Source of the DNA: Thermococcus sp. MV5
GTDB lineage: Archaea > Methanobacteriota_B > Thermococci > Thermococcales > Thermococcaceae
Length of the DNA stretch: 64,000 nt
NCBI RefSeq assembly: GCF_012027425.1
Contig: NZ_SNUE01000002.1
Location: forward strand, 186,001-250,000
Direction of reading: 5' to 3'
Shown here: positions 1-10,081 of the stretch, piece after piece
How the letters are laid out: each line of letters opens with the position of its first letter
How positions within the stretch are numbered: position 1 is the stretch's first letter
Program-made: the position numbers and the translations under genes
Notes under the pieces: model-generated
What the model was told of the DNA's origin: nothing
The model's database searches: none
What the model saw: only the letters and a program-made list of their open reading frames with translations

Positions 1-273
1 AAAGGCACTCCGGCAGGATTGGGAATCGCAGAGTTTGACCCCACAATTCGAGAAGGCTCCCTTGAATGGATACAGGTTCTTCCTGAGTACAGAGGAAAAG
101 GCATAGGGAAATCCATCGTATTGGAGTTGCTCAGGCGTCTCCAAGGTCGTGCGGCATTTACTACAGTCTCAGGAGAGGTTAACAATAAAACTAAGCCAGA
201 AATCCTCTATAGACGGTGCGGATTCCAAGGGGATGATGTGTGGTGGCTTTTAATCAAGAATCAAGCAGGGTGA
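1..273 (+). CDS. GNAT family N-acetyltransferase, C-terminal part (5' end outside window)
   Basis: The reading frame is open from the first base and ends in TGA at 271-273. The visible part carries the acetyl-CoA pyrophosphate-binding motif of GNAT enzymes (VLPEYRGKGIGKSIV, pattern R-x-x-G-x-G) followed by the helix and a terminal strand with YRRCGF, the usual end of the fold. The substrate cannot be told from this fragment. The next gene begins 7 nt downstream, so the two may be co-transcribed. The start lies upstream of the window; an internal TTG at 19 is not a credible start. Confidence 0.8.
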   Translation, partial: KGTPAGLGIAEFDPTIREGSLEWIQVLPEYRGKGIGKSIVLELLRRLQGRAAFTTVSGEVNNKTKPEILYRRCGFQGDDVWWLLIKNQAG

Positions 274-280
274 TAAAACT

Positions 281-1048
281 ATGTACCAAAGCCGAAGGTT
301 GCAGAAGATATTTGAGATCCAGAAAGAGATAATGGGCATCCACCCCCTCTTAGAGAGGGTGTTCCCCGTTGTAATCGCTAAAGCTGGACATTTCTTGATT
401 TTTGATGTCGACTCGTCAGAAAGAAGGTACGTCTTCATCAAAAAAGAGCCCTCTCCAGTACCTCTACCTGAAAAGCTCAGGGCAGCTTTTCCACTCGAAT
501 GCTACGAAAACAGGATTGCCTGCGTAGTGTCTGAAGATGCTTTCCAATCCCTCGAAGGCTACGTTTCAATATTTCACGAGTTTGTGCATTGTTACCAGTG
601 GGAGAGCTGTGAGCAGGAACTCAGGCAGAACTTAACGGTAGCAGAGAAGGAGGTTGCCAGAGGAAACTACATGTGGGAGATAAACTATCCGTTCCCATAC
701 AGCGACCCGGAATTTGAAAATACATATTTCCGTTTTTTAGACTCCCTGAACACTGGAGACCCTGAAAAAGTTTTCAAACACAGAGAAGTCCTGAAGCAGA
801 TTCTCAGCAGAGAAGATTTCGAATATATGGTCTGGCAGGAATGGAAGGAGGGATTTGCCCGTTTCATAGAAAACAAAATAAGACACAGGCTTGCTCTTAG
901 AGAAAACCACAACGGTATAGAGAAGCCCCTTAACAGAGTATTGTTTTATGAAGGTGGAGCGAGGTTCATTGAATTTTTATGCAACCAAGAAAGAGAATTG
1001 CTGACAGGTATAAAAGCAATGTTTTATAAGATTTTGGCGTTAGAATAG
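281..1048 (+). CDS. HExxH-containing putative zinc metallopeptidase-like protein
   Basis: A protein of 255 residues. Start ATG at 281 is preceded by GGTGAT at good spacing. I do not recognise the family by name. At about residues 99-103 it has HEFVH inside FHEFVHCYQW, a helix-borne HExxH motif, and at about residues 188-194 EGFARFIE, which resembles the glutamate third ligand of gluzincin-type peptidases. No signal peptide or membrane segment is seen, so it would act in the cytoplasm. It follows a GNAT gene and precedes a methyltransferase. A zinc peptidase is an inference from the two motifs; a non-catalytic relative is possible. Confidence 0.6.
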   Translation: MYQSRRLQKIFEIQKEIMGIHPLLERVFPVVIAKAGHFLIFDVDSSERRYVFIKKEPSPVPLPEKLRAAFPLECYENRIACVVSEDAFQSLEGYVSIFHEFVHCYQWESCEQELRQNLTVAEKEVARGNYMWEINYPFPYSDPEFENTYFRFLDSLNTGDPEKVFKHREVLKQILSREDFEYMVWQEWKEGFARFIENKIRHRLALRENHNGIEKPLNRVLFYEGGARFIEFLCNQERELLTGIKAMFYKILALE

Positions 1049-1077
1049 AGTTAAGAATTCATATTGGAGAAGAGCCT

Positions 1078-1827
1078 ATGGGAGTTTACAAAAAATTTGC
1101 ATATCTTTATGTGAAAGGCCGCTATTCTCATTTCAGTGAAAGAATGGCTGAAATACTCCCCACACTACTTGAAAACTTCAACGTACACCCACAGAAGATT
1201 TTAGATATAGCCTGCGGAGAGGGAACATTTGCAGTCGAAATGGCTAAAAGAGGTTTTCAGGTTGTTGGTGTTGACATTTCCAAGGAAATGTTAAAGTTCG
1301 CTAAGGAAAAAGCCAAAAACGAAAATGTGAATGTAGAGTTTATCTGCCGAGATATGCGTTCTTTAGATTTTGATAAAGAATTTGATCTAGCAACATGCTG
1401 GTTTGACAGCTTAAATTACTTACTAACTTTAGAAGACTTGGAAAAAGCCTTTGCAGGAGTATATAAAGCACTCAAAGAGGGGGGCATGTTTGTCTTCGAC
1501 ATGAATACTAGATATGGTCTGGCCGTCGGATGGTCACGCTATTCGTGCCACATTGAACAAGAAACTGAGGATATTTTTGAGATCCACCAAGTAAGCTATG
1601 ACTTCGAGACGGATATAGCCACCCTGAGGATTATCGGATTTATCAGAAATGGAGAAACATGGATCAGGTTAGACGAGGAGCATAAAGAAAGGGGCTACAC
1701 TCTAAGAGAAATTAGGAATTGCCTAAAACAGGTGGGATTTAAGGAGCTCGCCTGCTGGGGAAACGTAAAAGACATGAGTGAACCTCAACCAGACAGTCGC
1801 AGAGTATTCTTTGTAGTCCAAAAATAA
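1078..1827 (+). CDS. class I SAM-dependent methyltransferase
   Basis: A protein of 249 residues with a Rossmann-type methyltransferase fold. Motif I is LDIACGEGTFAVEMA (about residues 41-55), followed by the acidic end of strand 2 (VVGVDIS) that contacts the SAM ribose, and a post-motif DLATCWFDSLNYL. The C-terminal half (an antiparallel beta stretch, then a final RRVFFVVQK strand) resembles the small-molecule methyltransferases of the YcgJ/UbiE-like group. The methyl acceptor cannot be deduced. It is the last gene of a three-gene run on this strand, convergent with the MBL hydrolase downstream. Confidence 0.85.
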   Translation: MGVYKKFAYLYVKGRYSHFSERMAEILPTLLENFNVHPQKILDIACGEGTFAVEMAKRGFQVVGVDISKEMLKFAKEKAKNENVNVEFICRDMRSLDFDKEFDLATCWFDSLNYLLTLEDLEKAFAGVYKALKEGGMFVFDMNTRYGLAVGWSRYSCHIEQETEDIFEIHQVSYDFETDIATLRIIGFIRNGETWIRLDEEHKERGYTLREIRNCLKQVGFKELACWGNVKDMSEPQPDSRRVFFVVQK

Positions 1828-1868
1828 TGTAAGGATGATATGAATAAAAGTTCAACTATGGTGAGACA

Positions 1869-2624
1869 TCAAATATGCACATGCATAAAGTCCCTAGCTA
1901 CCATATATGGCCTTACTATTTCTTCAAGCTCTTCGTGCGGGTAATTGGTGTGGCTTATGTGAGCAAAGACAGTTTTCTTTGCTCCTACTTTTTGAGCAAG
2001 CATCACTGCATCACCAACTCCAAGATGTGCCTTTGGAATTGAACGCTTATGTGTCATATCTGCAACAAGCAAGTCAGCACCACTAATCTCCTCTAGTGTC
2101 CTATTATCACCAAGTATTTCTGGACCAGTATCACCAGTGACTACTATCTTTTTATCTCCAATCTTGATTACAAACCCTCCTGCGACCTTTATTGGTTGAT
2201 GTGCGACTCTAAAATGATAAACTTTAAATCCAAAGTCATGCCACTTGTCAAACTCTAAAGAGAAATACTCCCAATTCCACCTACTCTCTCCTACGAAACG
2301 CTTTTGCATATCTTTTGCTACTTCGAGGGTTGTGGCATGCCCATAAAGCCTAATGTGCTTAAAAATCTGGAGTTCGGGCAAACCTCCTATATGGTCAAAA
2401 TGGGCATGAGTAATGAAAACATGTTCGATTTTCTCATTAATGTGTTCCAAATGATAGTGTAAATCTGGCGAAGGATCTATTAATGCTCTAATTTTAGGAA
2501 TGTATATTGAAAACCGTGTTCTCCTATATGAAGGAAACTTCCTGGCCCTCGAACAGTTCTCACAGTTACACAATGGTTTAGGGATGCCGCTGTATACTCC
2601 GGAGCCGAGAATTATAACTTCCAT
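1869..2624 (-). CDS. MBL fold metallo-hydrolase (PhnP/PqqB-like)
   Basis: A protein of 251 residues. It starts with MEVIILGSGVYSGIPKPLC, then a Cys cluster (CNCENC, about residues 20-25) typical of PhnP/PqqB-like members where it binds a structural zinc. The catalytic metal motif is HAHFDHIGG (about residues 72-80); VVTGDTG and FAHISH supply the later metal ligands. Related enzymes cleave phosphodiesters (PhnP) or RNA (tRNase Z). The substrate is unknown here. It is transcribed divergently from the lipocalin-like gene at 2772; the start has a GGGGGAAG sequence upstream. Confidence 0.85.
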   Translation of the reverse strand: MEVIILGSGVYSGIPKPLCNCENCSRARKFPSYRRTRFSIYIPKIRALIDPSPDLHYHLEHINEKIEHVFITHAHFDHIGGLPELQIFKHIRLYGHATTLEVAKDMQKRFVGESRWNWEYFSLEFDKWHDFGFKVYHFRVAHQPIKVAGGFVIKIGDKKIVVTGDTGPEILGDNRTLEEISGADLLVADMTHKRSIPKAHLGVGDAVMLAQKVGAKKTVFAHISHTNYPHEELEEIVRPYMVARDFMHVHI

Positions 2625-2676
2625 TCTAAAACTTCCCCCAAGTTAGTTGATATTAGGAATAATTAATTCTTACAAA

Positions 2677-2686
2677 ACATTATATA
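2677..2686 (+). promoter_or_regulatory. TATA box of the 2772 gene
   Basis: ATTATATACT sits in an otherwise AT-rich gap. A transcription start about 25 nt downstream (near 2705-2710) makes a TTG start at 2691 unlikely and favours one of the starts at 2772 or beyond. Confidence 0.5.
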
Positions 2687-2771
2687 CTTATTGGACAATA
2701 ATCAGAAAATTAGTGTGTGTAAAATCCCACGAATTGATGAATTAATTAGTAGTGCAGATGAGGGGGCTCAA

Positions 2772-3347
2772 GTGACAAAGAGCTTTGAGGTGTTTGCCTC
2801 CCTGCACAGCATCATTGACAACTTTAAAGTGAATAATGGAGGAATGTTACTAATGAATAGGGATACCAACAAAACCGATGCATTTTTAAAAAATACTGGC
2901 ATCTGGGAGGGAGAGTTTACTAACTACGTTAATCAGGCCGAAGGAATAACACAGCAGGGGAAGATAATAATCGAAACTGAGTTTCGAAATGGCATCGTGA
3001 TCCAGAGAAATATCTTTGTGAGACCTGATGGAACGAGAAGTGACTATGTGGGCATCGCAAGGATGCGGATAGAAGGAAATAAATTGCTCTGGGATGGGGA
3101 GACAGAGGAAGATCTGAATACAGGAGCAAAAATTAGAAACCATTCATTCGAAGGTTTTGTAACCGATGATCAGATATACATCTTCGAGACTTACGATGAA
3201 GTGCTCCCAAACGGGGTTGTAGAAAGAAGGCGAAACACCACACACTATTACTTTCTAAGCGAAACTGAGGCTATAATGACGGCTAACGTTTACGTGAATG
3301 ATGAACTGCTCGTATTTGCATCTGCAAAGCTGAGAAAGATAAAATAA
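2772..3347 (+). CDS. conserved hypothetical protein, beta-rich
   Basis: About 191 residues if it begins at GTG 2772, which has a GAGGGGG ribosome site 5 nt upstream. ATG 2853, with GGAGGA 9 nt upstream, is an equally good alternative. I do not recognise the family. The body alternates short strands: GIWEGEFTNY, then a run of charged hydrophobic strands such as NGIVIQRNIFVRPDG and HYYFLSETEAIMTANVYV. That pattern suggests a small beta-barrel (lipocalin or nitrobindin-like), which is inference. No signal peptide or membrane segment. It precedes an aldo/keto reductase by about 40 nt and could share its transcript. Confidence 0.55.
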   Translation: MTKSFEVFASLHSIIDNFKVNNGGMLLMNRDTNKTDAFLKNTGIWEGEFTNYVNQAEGITQQGKIIIETEFRNGIVIQRNIFVRPDGTRSDYVGIARMRIEGNKLLWDGETEEDLNTGAKIRNHSFEGFVTDDQIYIFETYDEVLPNGVVERRRNTTHYYFLSETEAIMTANVYVNDELLVFASAKLRKIK

Positions 3348-3387
3348 ACTCATTAAAATGCATGAGAGAAGTTGAGGAATGATAATT

Positions 3388-4557
3388 ATGAAATACCGAA
3401 AGCATAAAGGTTTGAAAATTTCCGAAATTGGGATTGGAACCTATGCTCTGAGCGGGGTTTATGGGGTAAAAGACCTCAAAGAGTTCAAAAAAATGATTGA
3501 GCGTGCTTATAAACTTGGGGTTAACTTCTTTGACACTGCAGAAGCCTATGGAAACGCTGAACAAATTTTGGGAGAGATTGTAAAACCCTTCCGTGAAGAC
3601 ATTTATATAGCCACAAAAGTGGGGGTTAGGAGCGGCATAAAGCCAAACCTCTCCAAAGATTACATCAAAAAAGCCTGTGAAGAAAGCCTCAAGAGACTCC
3701 AGACTGATTACATCGACCTCTACCAAGTTCACTTCCATGATCCAACCACGCCAACAGAGGAAACCATTGAAGCGCTGGAAGATCTTATTGAAGAGGGGAA
3801 GATTCGATATTACGGCGTTGGACACTTGCCTTTAGATGTTACGGAGAAATACTGCAAGCTTGGAAAGCCCTTCTCAGTCCTTGCAGAGTTTAGCGCAGTT
3901 GCAAGAGAATCTTATGAAAAGCTTTTGCCACTTTACAGGAAGTACAATTTAGGAATTATTGCTTTCAGCACAACAGGGAGAGGCTTGCTCACAGGAAGAT
4001 TTGGAGAAGACCAAAAGTTTGAACCCGGAGATATACGCTATTTAGACCCGCTTTTCCAGAGAGAACGCTTTCAATATGGCTTGAGAATAGCCAAAAAGTT
4101 TGCTGAGTTGGGAGAGAGATATGATAAAACTCCAGTGCAGGTTGCCATCGCATGGGTTCTTGCCCATGAAGGGGTAATATGCGCTTTAACCGGACCTTCA
4201 ACAGTAAAGCATTTAGAAGAAAACGTTGAGGCGAGCGGATGGGAGATCCCCAAAGAGGATTTAAGAGAGCTGGATGAGTTCTTTAGGAGAGAAGACGAGT
4301 GGTTAAGGCAAAAGCAGAAAGAATCCATAAAACAAATTCTCACCGAACCCATCCAAGAACCTCAAAGGGCCTTCGTTGATTTGATATATGCCATTGAAAC
4401 TGCAGTTTCTCTTGGCATTACTGAGGAGAAGGAGATACTGCCGATTTTCTATGAGCTCTATGGCTTGAGAAAGGATTTGAATAAAGAAGGTGCTAGTGAA
4501 AAACTGAAGGGCATCCAAGCCCAGCTGCGAAAAATAATTCCACTAGATGTTCTTTAA
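3388..4557 (+). CDS. aldo/keto reductase family oxidoreductase
   Basis: 389 residues; start ATG 3388 preferred over ATG 3379 because GAGG lies 10 nt before it and only 1 nt before the other. A TIM-barrel NAD(P)H-dependent reductase: catalytic Asp/Tyr in NFFDTAEAYGNAEQILG, Lys in YIATKVG, His in YQVHFHDP, and the cofactor-binding region (ALTGPSTVKHLEENVEA) near residue 265. After the usual end of the barrel (about residue 300) there is an extra helical tail of about 75 residues, of unknown role. Carbonyl substrate not deducible. Confidence 0.88.
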   Translation: MKYRKHKGLKISEIGIGTYALSGVYGVKDLKEFKKMIERAYKLGVNFFDTAEAYGNAEQILGEIVKPFREDIYIATKVGVRSGIKPNLSKDYIKKACEESLKRLQTDYIDLYQVHFHDPTTPTEETIEALEDLIEEGKIRYYGVGHLPLDVTEKYCKLGKPFSVLAEFSAVARESYEKLLPLYRKYNLGIIAFSTTGRGLLTGRFGEDQKFEPGDIRYLDPLFQRERFQYGLRIAKKFAELGERYDKTPVQVAIAWVLAHEGVICALTGPSTVKHLEENVEASGWEIPKEDLRELDEFFRREDEWLRQKQKESIKQILTEPIQEPQRAFVDLIYAIETAVSLGITEEKEILPIFYELYGLRKDLNKEGASEKLKGIQAQLRKIIPLDVL

Positions 4558-4593
4558 ATATCTTTTTAGATCTCCCGCATTTATTCCCATAAT

Positions 4594-5373
4594 TTAAGTA
4601 CCCATGGCATTCTTAATTTCTTCTCTAAACCTATCCCTATCTATAGGGAGCGATTTTATTGGAATGCCGTTCACCAACATCCAATTCCGTCCTCTGGACA
4701 CAAACTCTTCTGGATGTTCCCATCCATTCAACATTCTTATCTCCAGTTCCGGAGCGATTTCTTTCACTATCTCTTTTGCTCTATATGCCCAGAGATAGGT
4801 GAAGGGACACGTAGGTTCGTAGAATATTAAGACTTTGCCGATATCCTCGTTGCTCCTCTTATATTCCTCTCCATCTTTCCAAAAACCAGAGTAGGGTTCT
4901 TTAAGCTTCCTCCCGCTGAAAGAGTAGTAAAGGTCTTCTTTAGTTATCTCCCTGAAGCCCATCCTCCTAAAGAACTCCGCTTGTGATAAAAACTCTCCCG
5001 TATCAAATGCATGGGTCACTAAAAATTCATATTTCCCTTTTGCTTTTTCAATGAGTGTTTCAACCATTTTTCTTGCGATTCCCTTTCTTTGAGCTTCTGA
5101 AAGAGGATTGTATACACAGTTGACAACCAAAACGTTTTCTCGCTTCAAACTTGTCGGGTCTGCTTTTTCAGGGTAGGTTAATAGTTGAGCGGCAGGCTTT
5201 TCATTAAAATACGCAACAAACCCCACATCGCCATACGTTCTCAGCATCTCAAGGAGCCATGTCCTTTTAATCTCAACTCCTTTCTTGTACGCCTCACTGA
5301 CGGTAGATGGATTGCACACCGAAATCATCTCATCTATGTTAGCTTCATCAACTTCTCTAATCTCAATCCTCAC
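4594..5373 (-). CDS. GNAT acetyltransferase fused to a YoaP-type thioredoxin-like domain
   Basis: 259 residues. The N-terminal part is a GNAT fold with the acetyl-CoA loop AQRKGIARKMVETL at about residues 93-107 and the typical FFRRMGF strand turn. From about residue 180 a second domain begins (VLIFYEPTCPFTYLWAYRAK) that matches my memory of the YoaP C-terminal domain, a thioredoxin-like fold with a single Cys here rather than CxxC. YoaP-like proteins are of unclear biological role. The start overlaps the stop of the upstream membrane-protein gene by 4 nt, so the two are translationally coupled. Confidence 0.75.
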   Translation of the reverse strand: MRIEIREVDEANIDEMISVCNPSTVSEAYKKGVEIKRTWLLEMLRTYGDVGFVAYFNEKPAAQLLTYPEKADPTSLKRENVLVVNCVYNPLSEAQRKGIARKMVETLIEKAKGKYEFLVTHAFDTGEFLSQAEFFRRMGFREITKEDLYYSFSGRKLKEPYSGFWKDGEEYKRSNEDIGKVLIFYEPTCPFTYLWAYRAKEIVKEIAPELEIRMLNGWEHPEEFVSRGRNWMLVNGIPIKSLPIDRDRFREEIKNAMGT

Positions 5374-6188
5374 CTCTCATACCTCCAGTGAAATATAGTC
5401 ACAACAAGCCAGCCAAATAAGAAGTTCGATAAAAGGATTTCCACAAAGTGCGCCCTTCTTATGACGTCGGGCATATAGGGATTGGGAACTAAGAGCAGAC
5501 TAGCCATGAGTAATGAGTAGAGCAAAGCCACAGCTAAGCGTGTTTTCTTCCAGTCATCAATCATTTTGACTATTGGAATTGCCAAAATGCCCCATACTAT
5601 GCCCCTTAAGATTTGAAATGGAAGTATCCATGCTGGCAGCTGCAGATTAGCGTAGTATTCATCAAAGGCTTTCCCTGCTAATGGTTTGAAGACCAGAGCT
5701 CCAAATGCAATATAGATCAGCATGTAGACAATTCCAATTAACAGCAACTTCCAAGTCCAAACCTTTAGAGGAAGAGAAAACTCTTTGGTGGGTTTTTGAA
5801 GGCTTTCTCTCATTTTACCGTGGACTATCACTGCTATCGGTGAGAAAACTGCTGCAACAATAAACCCCTCTACAAAAAGCTTTGGGATCATTTCAGGAGG
5901 AATTATCTCTTCAAAGTAGGTTAAAAATACAATAGTCTCTATCTGGCTAAGAAACGTCATTATCCCATAAAACACAGCAAAAGTTGCTAAAACGAGCTTC
6001 CAGCCGCTCCACTTGGAATTAACTATCATGTAGCTCAGCACCAATGTGTCAAGGAATGCCACTAATAACCAATATATTAAGTTCCCAACCTCCGATGAGG
6101 ATCTGACCTTAGGAATGGGAAACCAAAGCAGAAGCGCTAAAATTAATGTCAAGAATAGTATCCTTATGACAATATTTTTTAATTCCAT
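5370..6188 (-). CDS. polytopic membrane protein, about 7-8 TM segments
   Basis: 272 residues starting at ATG 6188, which has GGGAGG seven nt upstream; a longer frame running up to 6425 overlaps the opposite gene and lacks a ribosome site. Hydrophobic segments are evenly spread through the protein (first at about residues 7-23, last ending at about 265), with a cytoplasmic-looking charged loop MRESLQKPTKEF in the middle. I do not recognise the family and see no catalytic signature. Coupled by a 4-nt overlap to the GNAT-YoaP gene, so the pair probably works together. Confidence 0.65.
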   Translation of the reverse strand: MELKNIVIRILFLTLILALLLWFPIPKVRSSSEVGNLIYWLLVAFLDTLVLSYMIVNSKWSGWKLVLATFAVFYGIMTFLSQIETIVFLTYFEEIIPPEMIPKLFVEGFIVAAVFSPIAVIVHGKMRESLQKPTKEFSLPLKVWTWKLLLIGIVYMLIYIAFGALVFKPLAGKAFDEYYANLQLPAWILPFQILRGIVWGILAIPIVKMIDDWKKTRLAVALLYSLLMASLLLVPNPYMPDVIRRAHFVEILLSNFLFGWLVVTIFHWRYER

Positions 6189-6323
6189 GTGCTTGCCTCC
6201 CTTAAATACGACAGTGAAGTAATTAAAAATAAGAGTTGAGACTATATAAATGTTCTTTGCCATATTTTCACCATAAAAATTAAAGTGCGAAGTCGCATAT
6301 TTTACTAAAATACTTTGAAAAAG

Positions 6324-6333
6324 TTTATAAATA
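6324..6333 (+). promoter_or_regulatory. TATA box of the PLDc_N protein gene
   Basis: TTTATAAATA preceded by a purine-rich GAAAAAG that fits a BRE; the start codon is 31 nt downstream of its end, with GAGGTGA as ribosome site. Confidence 0.55.
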
Positions 6334-6363
6334 ACTGTAGTAATAATGAGTTGAGGTGAAATC

Positions 6364-6552
6364 ATGGTAAGCAGTTGGTGGTTAATAAGTTTAATAATAG
6401 GGCTTTTAGCAACTGTTTGGGTCATCTACGATGTTGCAAAGAACCAGAAAGACATGAGAACCTCAAAAAAAGTCCTGTGGATTTTAGTGGCATTTCTCTT
6501 TGGAGTTATTGGGGCAATTGCATATTACCTTATTGTCAAAAGAAAGGGCTAA
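6364..6552 (+). CDS. small two-TM protein, PLDc_N family
   Basis: 62 residues. GAGGTGA precedes the start. Two hydrophobic helices (about residues 6-24 and 37-56) flank the motif YDVAKNQKDMRTSKKVLW; the pattern of W-V-x-Y-D ... K-K-x-L-W and a closing YYLIVKR is that of the phospholipase D N-terminal membrane domain family (PLDc_N), found alone in many small membrane proteins. It has no catalytic residues. Ends 2 nt before the convergent helicase gene. Confidence 0.7.
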   Translation: MVSSWWLISLIIGLLATVWVIYDVAKNQKDMRTSKKVLWILVAFLFGVIGAIAYYLIVKRKG

Positions 6553-6553
6553 C

Positions 6554-8494
6554 TCATTTGACGCTTTTTTCTTTAATTTCAATTTTATTTCCACGATAAA
6601 AATCTATAAGATGCCTTTTCATTGAACTTAAAGTTACAGGTTTTAGAGTTTCTTTCATCCAATCAGGTAGATCTTTTTTTACAGAGCCCCAAAGCAATCT
6701 GTAATCTAAAACTATTACAGCACCCCTCTCTTCTTCACTCCTATGTACCCTTCCAGCAGCTTGAACGAGTTTTCTATGGGCAGGTAAAACATAGCCATAA
6801 TATCGCCCTTTCTTTGGGAACTTGCTTTCAAAATATCTTATCTGAGCTTGTACACGGGGAGTTGGTCTAGCATAAGGAATACCCACAAGAATCACACCAT
6901 TCATTTCATCTCCACTATAATCTTGTCCCTCACTATTTCGTCCTCCCATAACTCCAAGAAGAACTGCCCCTTCTTTTTTAGACTCTTCCTTAAAAGCCAT
7001 TACAAGAAGGTCATTTTCCTTAGATGAGCCTCCTTTCTTCTCTATAAAGACCTTCTTTCCAGTTGCTTCTTGAATTTGAATATCAGCGTTTGCAGATAGA
7101 AGACCTTCAAGAACTTCGTAAGATGCTGTGAAAACCCCTACATTCTTTGGAATAAGCTTCACAGCCTCCACGATATATTTGGCCATTTTTTTATAAAGTT
7201 CAAGACTTCTTTCGTCTCCTCTTGTAGATACATCCTTAGCAACAAGTACTATTGCATTTTCTCTCTTTACCATCCTAGGGAACTTTTTGAGTTTCCCTTT
7301 TATCCCCATAACATCAGCAAATGCCTCAAGAGGAGCTAGGGTTCCAGACATGAAAATTGCAGATTGAACGTTTTTCACAAAATTCAGGGCCTTTGAAGGA
7401 TCTAAAGCAACAAGTTCAAGAGAGAACCCTTTATCACGACTCATCAAGAATAAATAATCCTCTTTACCGATAAGTGCAAACCATAAAAGGAGAAACTCCC
7501 CTACTCTCCCCACATAACTTCTTGGGGGAAGGTTTCGCTCAATCTTGTCCTCTCTTATTGCATCTCCTGCCTTTACCATCTGATCTAAAATTCTAACAAG
7601 TTGTTTTTCATTTATCCTCAAAACATCAAAAACATGATAAAATATACTCTCAGGTATTATTGGAACCTCATCAACTTTCATGTCTTTTAGTTTTTCCTGA
7701 TAGAGCTTCTCTAGTCCTTTTAAGAATATACTAAGGAAGTTTGCAATTTCATGCTCTTTGTATTCATCGGCCTCCTTTATAGCCCTATTAATACTATAGA
7801 TGCTTATCTTATCGCTTAAAGCATTTATAGCCTGATTAGGTAAGTTATGGGCCTCATCGAATATTACAATCAGATCAGAATAATCGAAATCAAAATATGC
7901 CATGAAGTTCTCTCTAATCCCAGGATTAATCATGTAGAGATAACTAGCCACTATCACATCGGCTTTAAGGGCTATTTTTCGAGTAAGTTCATATGGACAA
8001 AAATCAAGCATTTTTGAATGAGTTAACACAGTTATAGGTTCTGCCGGCCTTTCCACGAAATATTGAATGAGTTCATCAAATTCCTCCTTCTTCTTTCTTA
8101 AATTTTCAAAAAACTCGCACTTTCCAAGTTTTTTAAGGTTTTTACAAACAATCATTGCATTATACGCATCTGGAGCAAAGTTCTGGATATATTGATGGAG
8201 ACATAACTCTTTTCTACTTCTAAATTCAACTCCGCCAACATGGGTTTTCTTACTTATCGCTTTGAGTTCCTCAATTACCCTGTCCATTTGCTTATGGGTC
8301 CTTGCAAGGTAAATAATCTTATACCCCATCTCCTTGGCATACGGGAGGGCTCCAGCTAACACACTTATCGTTTTTCCAAACCCCGTAGGGGCCTCAATAA
8401 CTAGGTTCTCCCCATTTCTAACAGCATTATCCACTAATTCAATAAACTTTTTCTGATTTGGCCTTAGAGAGGTGTAAGGGAAATATTCGCTCAT
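6554..8494 (-). CDS. XPD/Rad3-related superfamily 2 DNA helicase
   Basis: 646 residues; start ATG 8494 chosen over the GTG 6 nt upstream because of GATGAG spacing. Helicase motif I is EAPTGFGKTIS (about residues 36-46), motif II DEAH in VIFDEAHNLPNQA, later motifs SGTLAP and QAAGRVHRS. Between motifs I and II lie four cysteines (KELCLHQ, IVCKN, GKCEFF, LDFCPYEL), the 4Fe-4S cluster pattern of XPD/DinG/FancJ enzymes. XPD-type helicases unwind DNA 5'-3' and act in repair. It stands alone between two small membrane-protein genes. Confidence 0.9.
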   Translation of the reverse strand: MSEYFPYTSLRPNQKKFIELVDNAVRNGENLVIEAPTGFGKTISVLAGALPYAKEMGYKIIYLARTHKQMDRVIEELKAISKKTHVGGVEFRSRKELCLHQYIQNFAPDAYNAMIVCKNLKKLGKCEFFENLRKKKEEFDELIQYFVERPAEPITVLTHSKMLDFCPYELTRKIALKADVIVASYLYMINPGIRENFMAYFDFDYSDLIVIFDEAHNLPNQAINALSDKISIYSINRAIKEADEYKEHEIANFLSIFLKGLEKLYQEKLKDMKVDEVPIIPESIFYHVFDVLRINEKQLVRILDQMVKAGDAIREDKIERNLPPRSYVGRVGEFLLLWFALIGKEDYLFLMSRDKGFSLELVALDPSKALNFVKNVQSAIFMSGTLAPLEAFADVMGIKGKLKKFPRMVKRENAIVLVAKDVSTRGDERSLELYKKMAKYIVEAVKLIPKNVGVFTASYEVLEGLLSANADIQIQEATGKKVFIEKKGGSSKENDLLVMAFKEESKKEGAVLLGVMGGRNSEGQDYSGDEMNGVILVGIPYARPTPRVQAQIRYFESKFPKKGRYYGYVLPAHRKLVQAAGRVHRSEEERGAVIVLDYRLLWGSVKKDLPDWMKETLKPVTLSSMKRHLIDFYRGNKIEIKEKSVK

Positions 8495-8562
8495 CTTCAC
8501 TCATCAAAAAGGTTATTAATGAGGGTTTTTAACTTTTCCTAAAGCATCAAAGAGGGTCTAAA

Positions 8563-8826
8563 ATGGAAGAATATCAAAGAAAGTTATTAGAAGCGGTGAT
8601 TGAAGGAGGCATTCTCATGATTCTCGCTTACCTTTTTTACTACCAGAACTATCTCCTGTATACATGGTACCGTGGATTGCCACTACCCTCAAGGATACCA
8701 TTCATAATAGCTGGTATTTTAACCGGAGTTGCATACCTCCTTTACAAACTTTATAAAATATATCCAGAGATCCAAAAACATAAAATTGCCAAAGTTCTAA
8801 GAGAAGAAAAAATAGAGGGAATTTAA
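8563..8826 (+). CDS. small two-TM membrane protein
   Basis: 87 residues; ATG 8563 follows GAGGG. Two hydrophobic helices (about residues 15-33 and 47-66) joined by a short tyrosine-rich loop (YYQNYLLYTWYRG), with a positively charged C-terminal tail. No family recognised. Divergent from the XPD-like helicase and convergent with the M42 peptidase, from which it is separated by a single base. Confidence 0.6.
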   Translation: MEEYQRKLLEAVIEGGILMILAYLFYYQNYLLYTWYRGLPLPSRIPFIIAGILTGVAYLLYKLYKIYPEIQKHKIAKVLREEKIEGI

Positions 8827-8827
8827 A

Positions 8828-9922
<1,095 letters not shown>

Positions 9923-9986
9923 TTAAGGTTTTAGGTGCGGGATGAAAAGGAGACATCCACTATGCTTTTATGGAATTTATATGTGA

Positions 9987-10037
9987 CAGTACGTACTGAC
10001 CTCCTCCCCGCCCTAAAGAGCGAGGCTTGAAGGGAGT
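9987..10037 (+). mobile_element. IS200/IS605-type left-end-like remnant
   Basis: The stretch contains TACTGACCTCCTCCCCG, CCCTAAAGAGCGAGG and GCTTGAAGG. It forms an imperfect hairpin around TAAA and is closely similar to 14977-15018. Sequences of this form flank TnpB-carrying IS200/IS605-type elements in Thermococcales as I remember them. No tnpA or tnpB follows; it sits just before the SfsA gene. Confidence 0.55.
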
Positions 10038-10081
10038 CAAAAATGTATAAGTTTAAATTAGCCCAAAACACAGTATATCTC

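Noticed and set aside
6189-6425. N-terminal extension of the polytopic membrane protein at 5370-6188
   Set aside because: It overlaps the PLDc_N gene and its promoter on the other strand; GGGAGG directly before ATG 6188 marks the true start.
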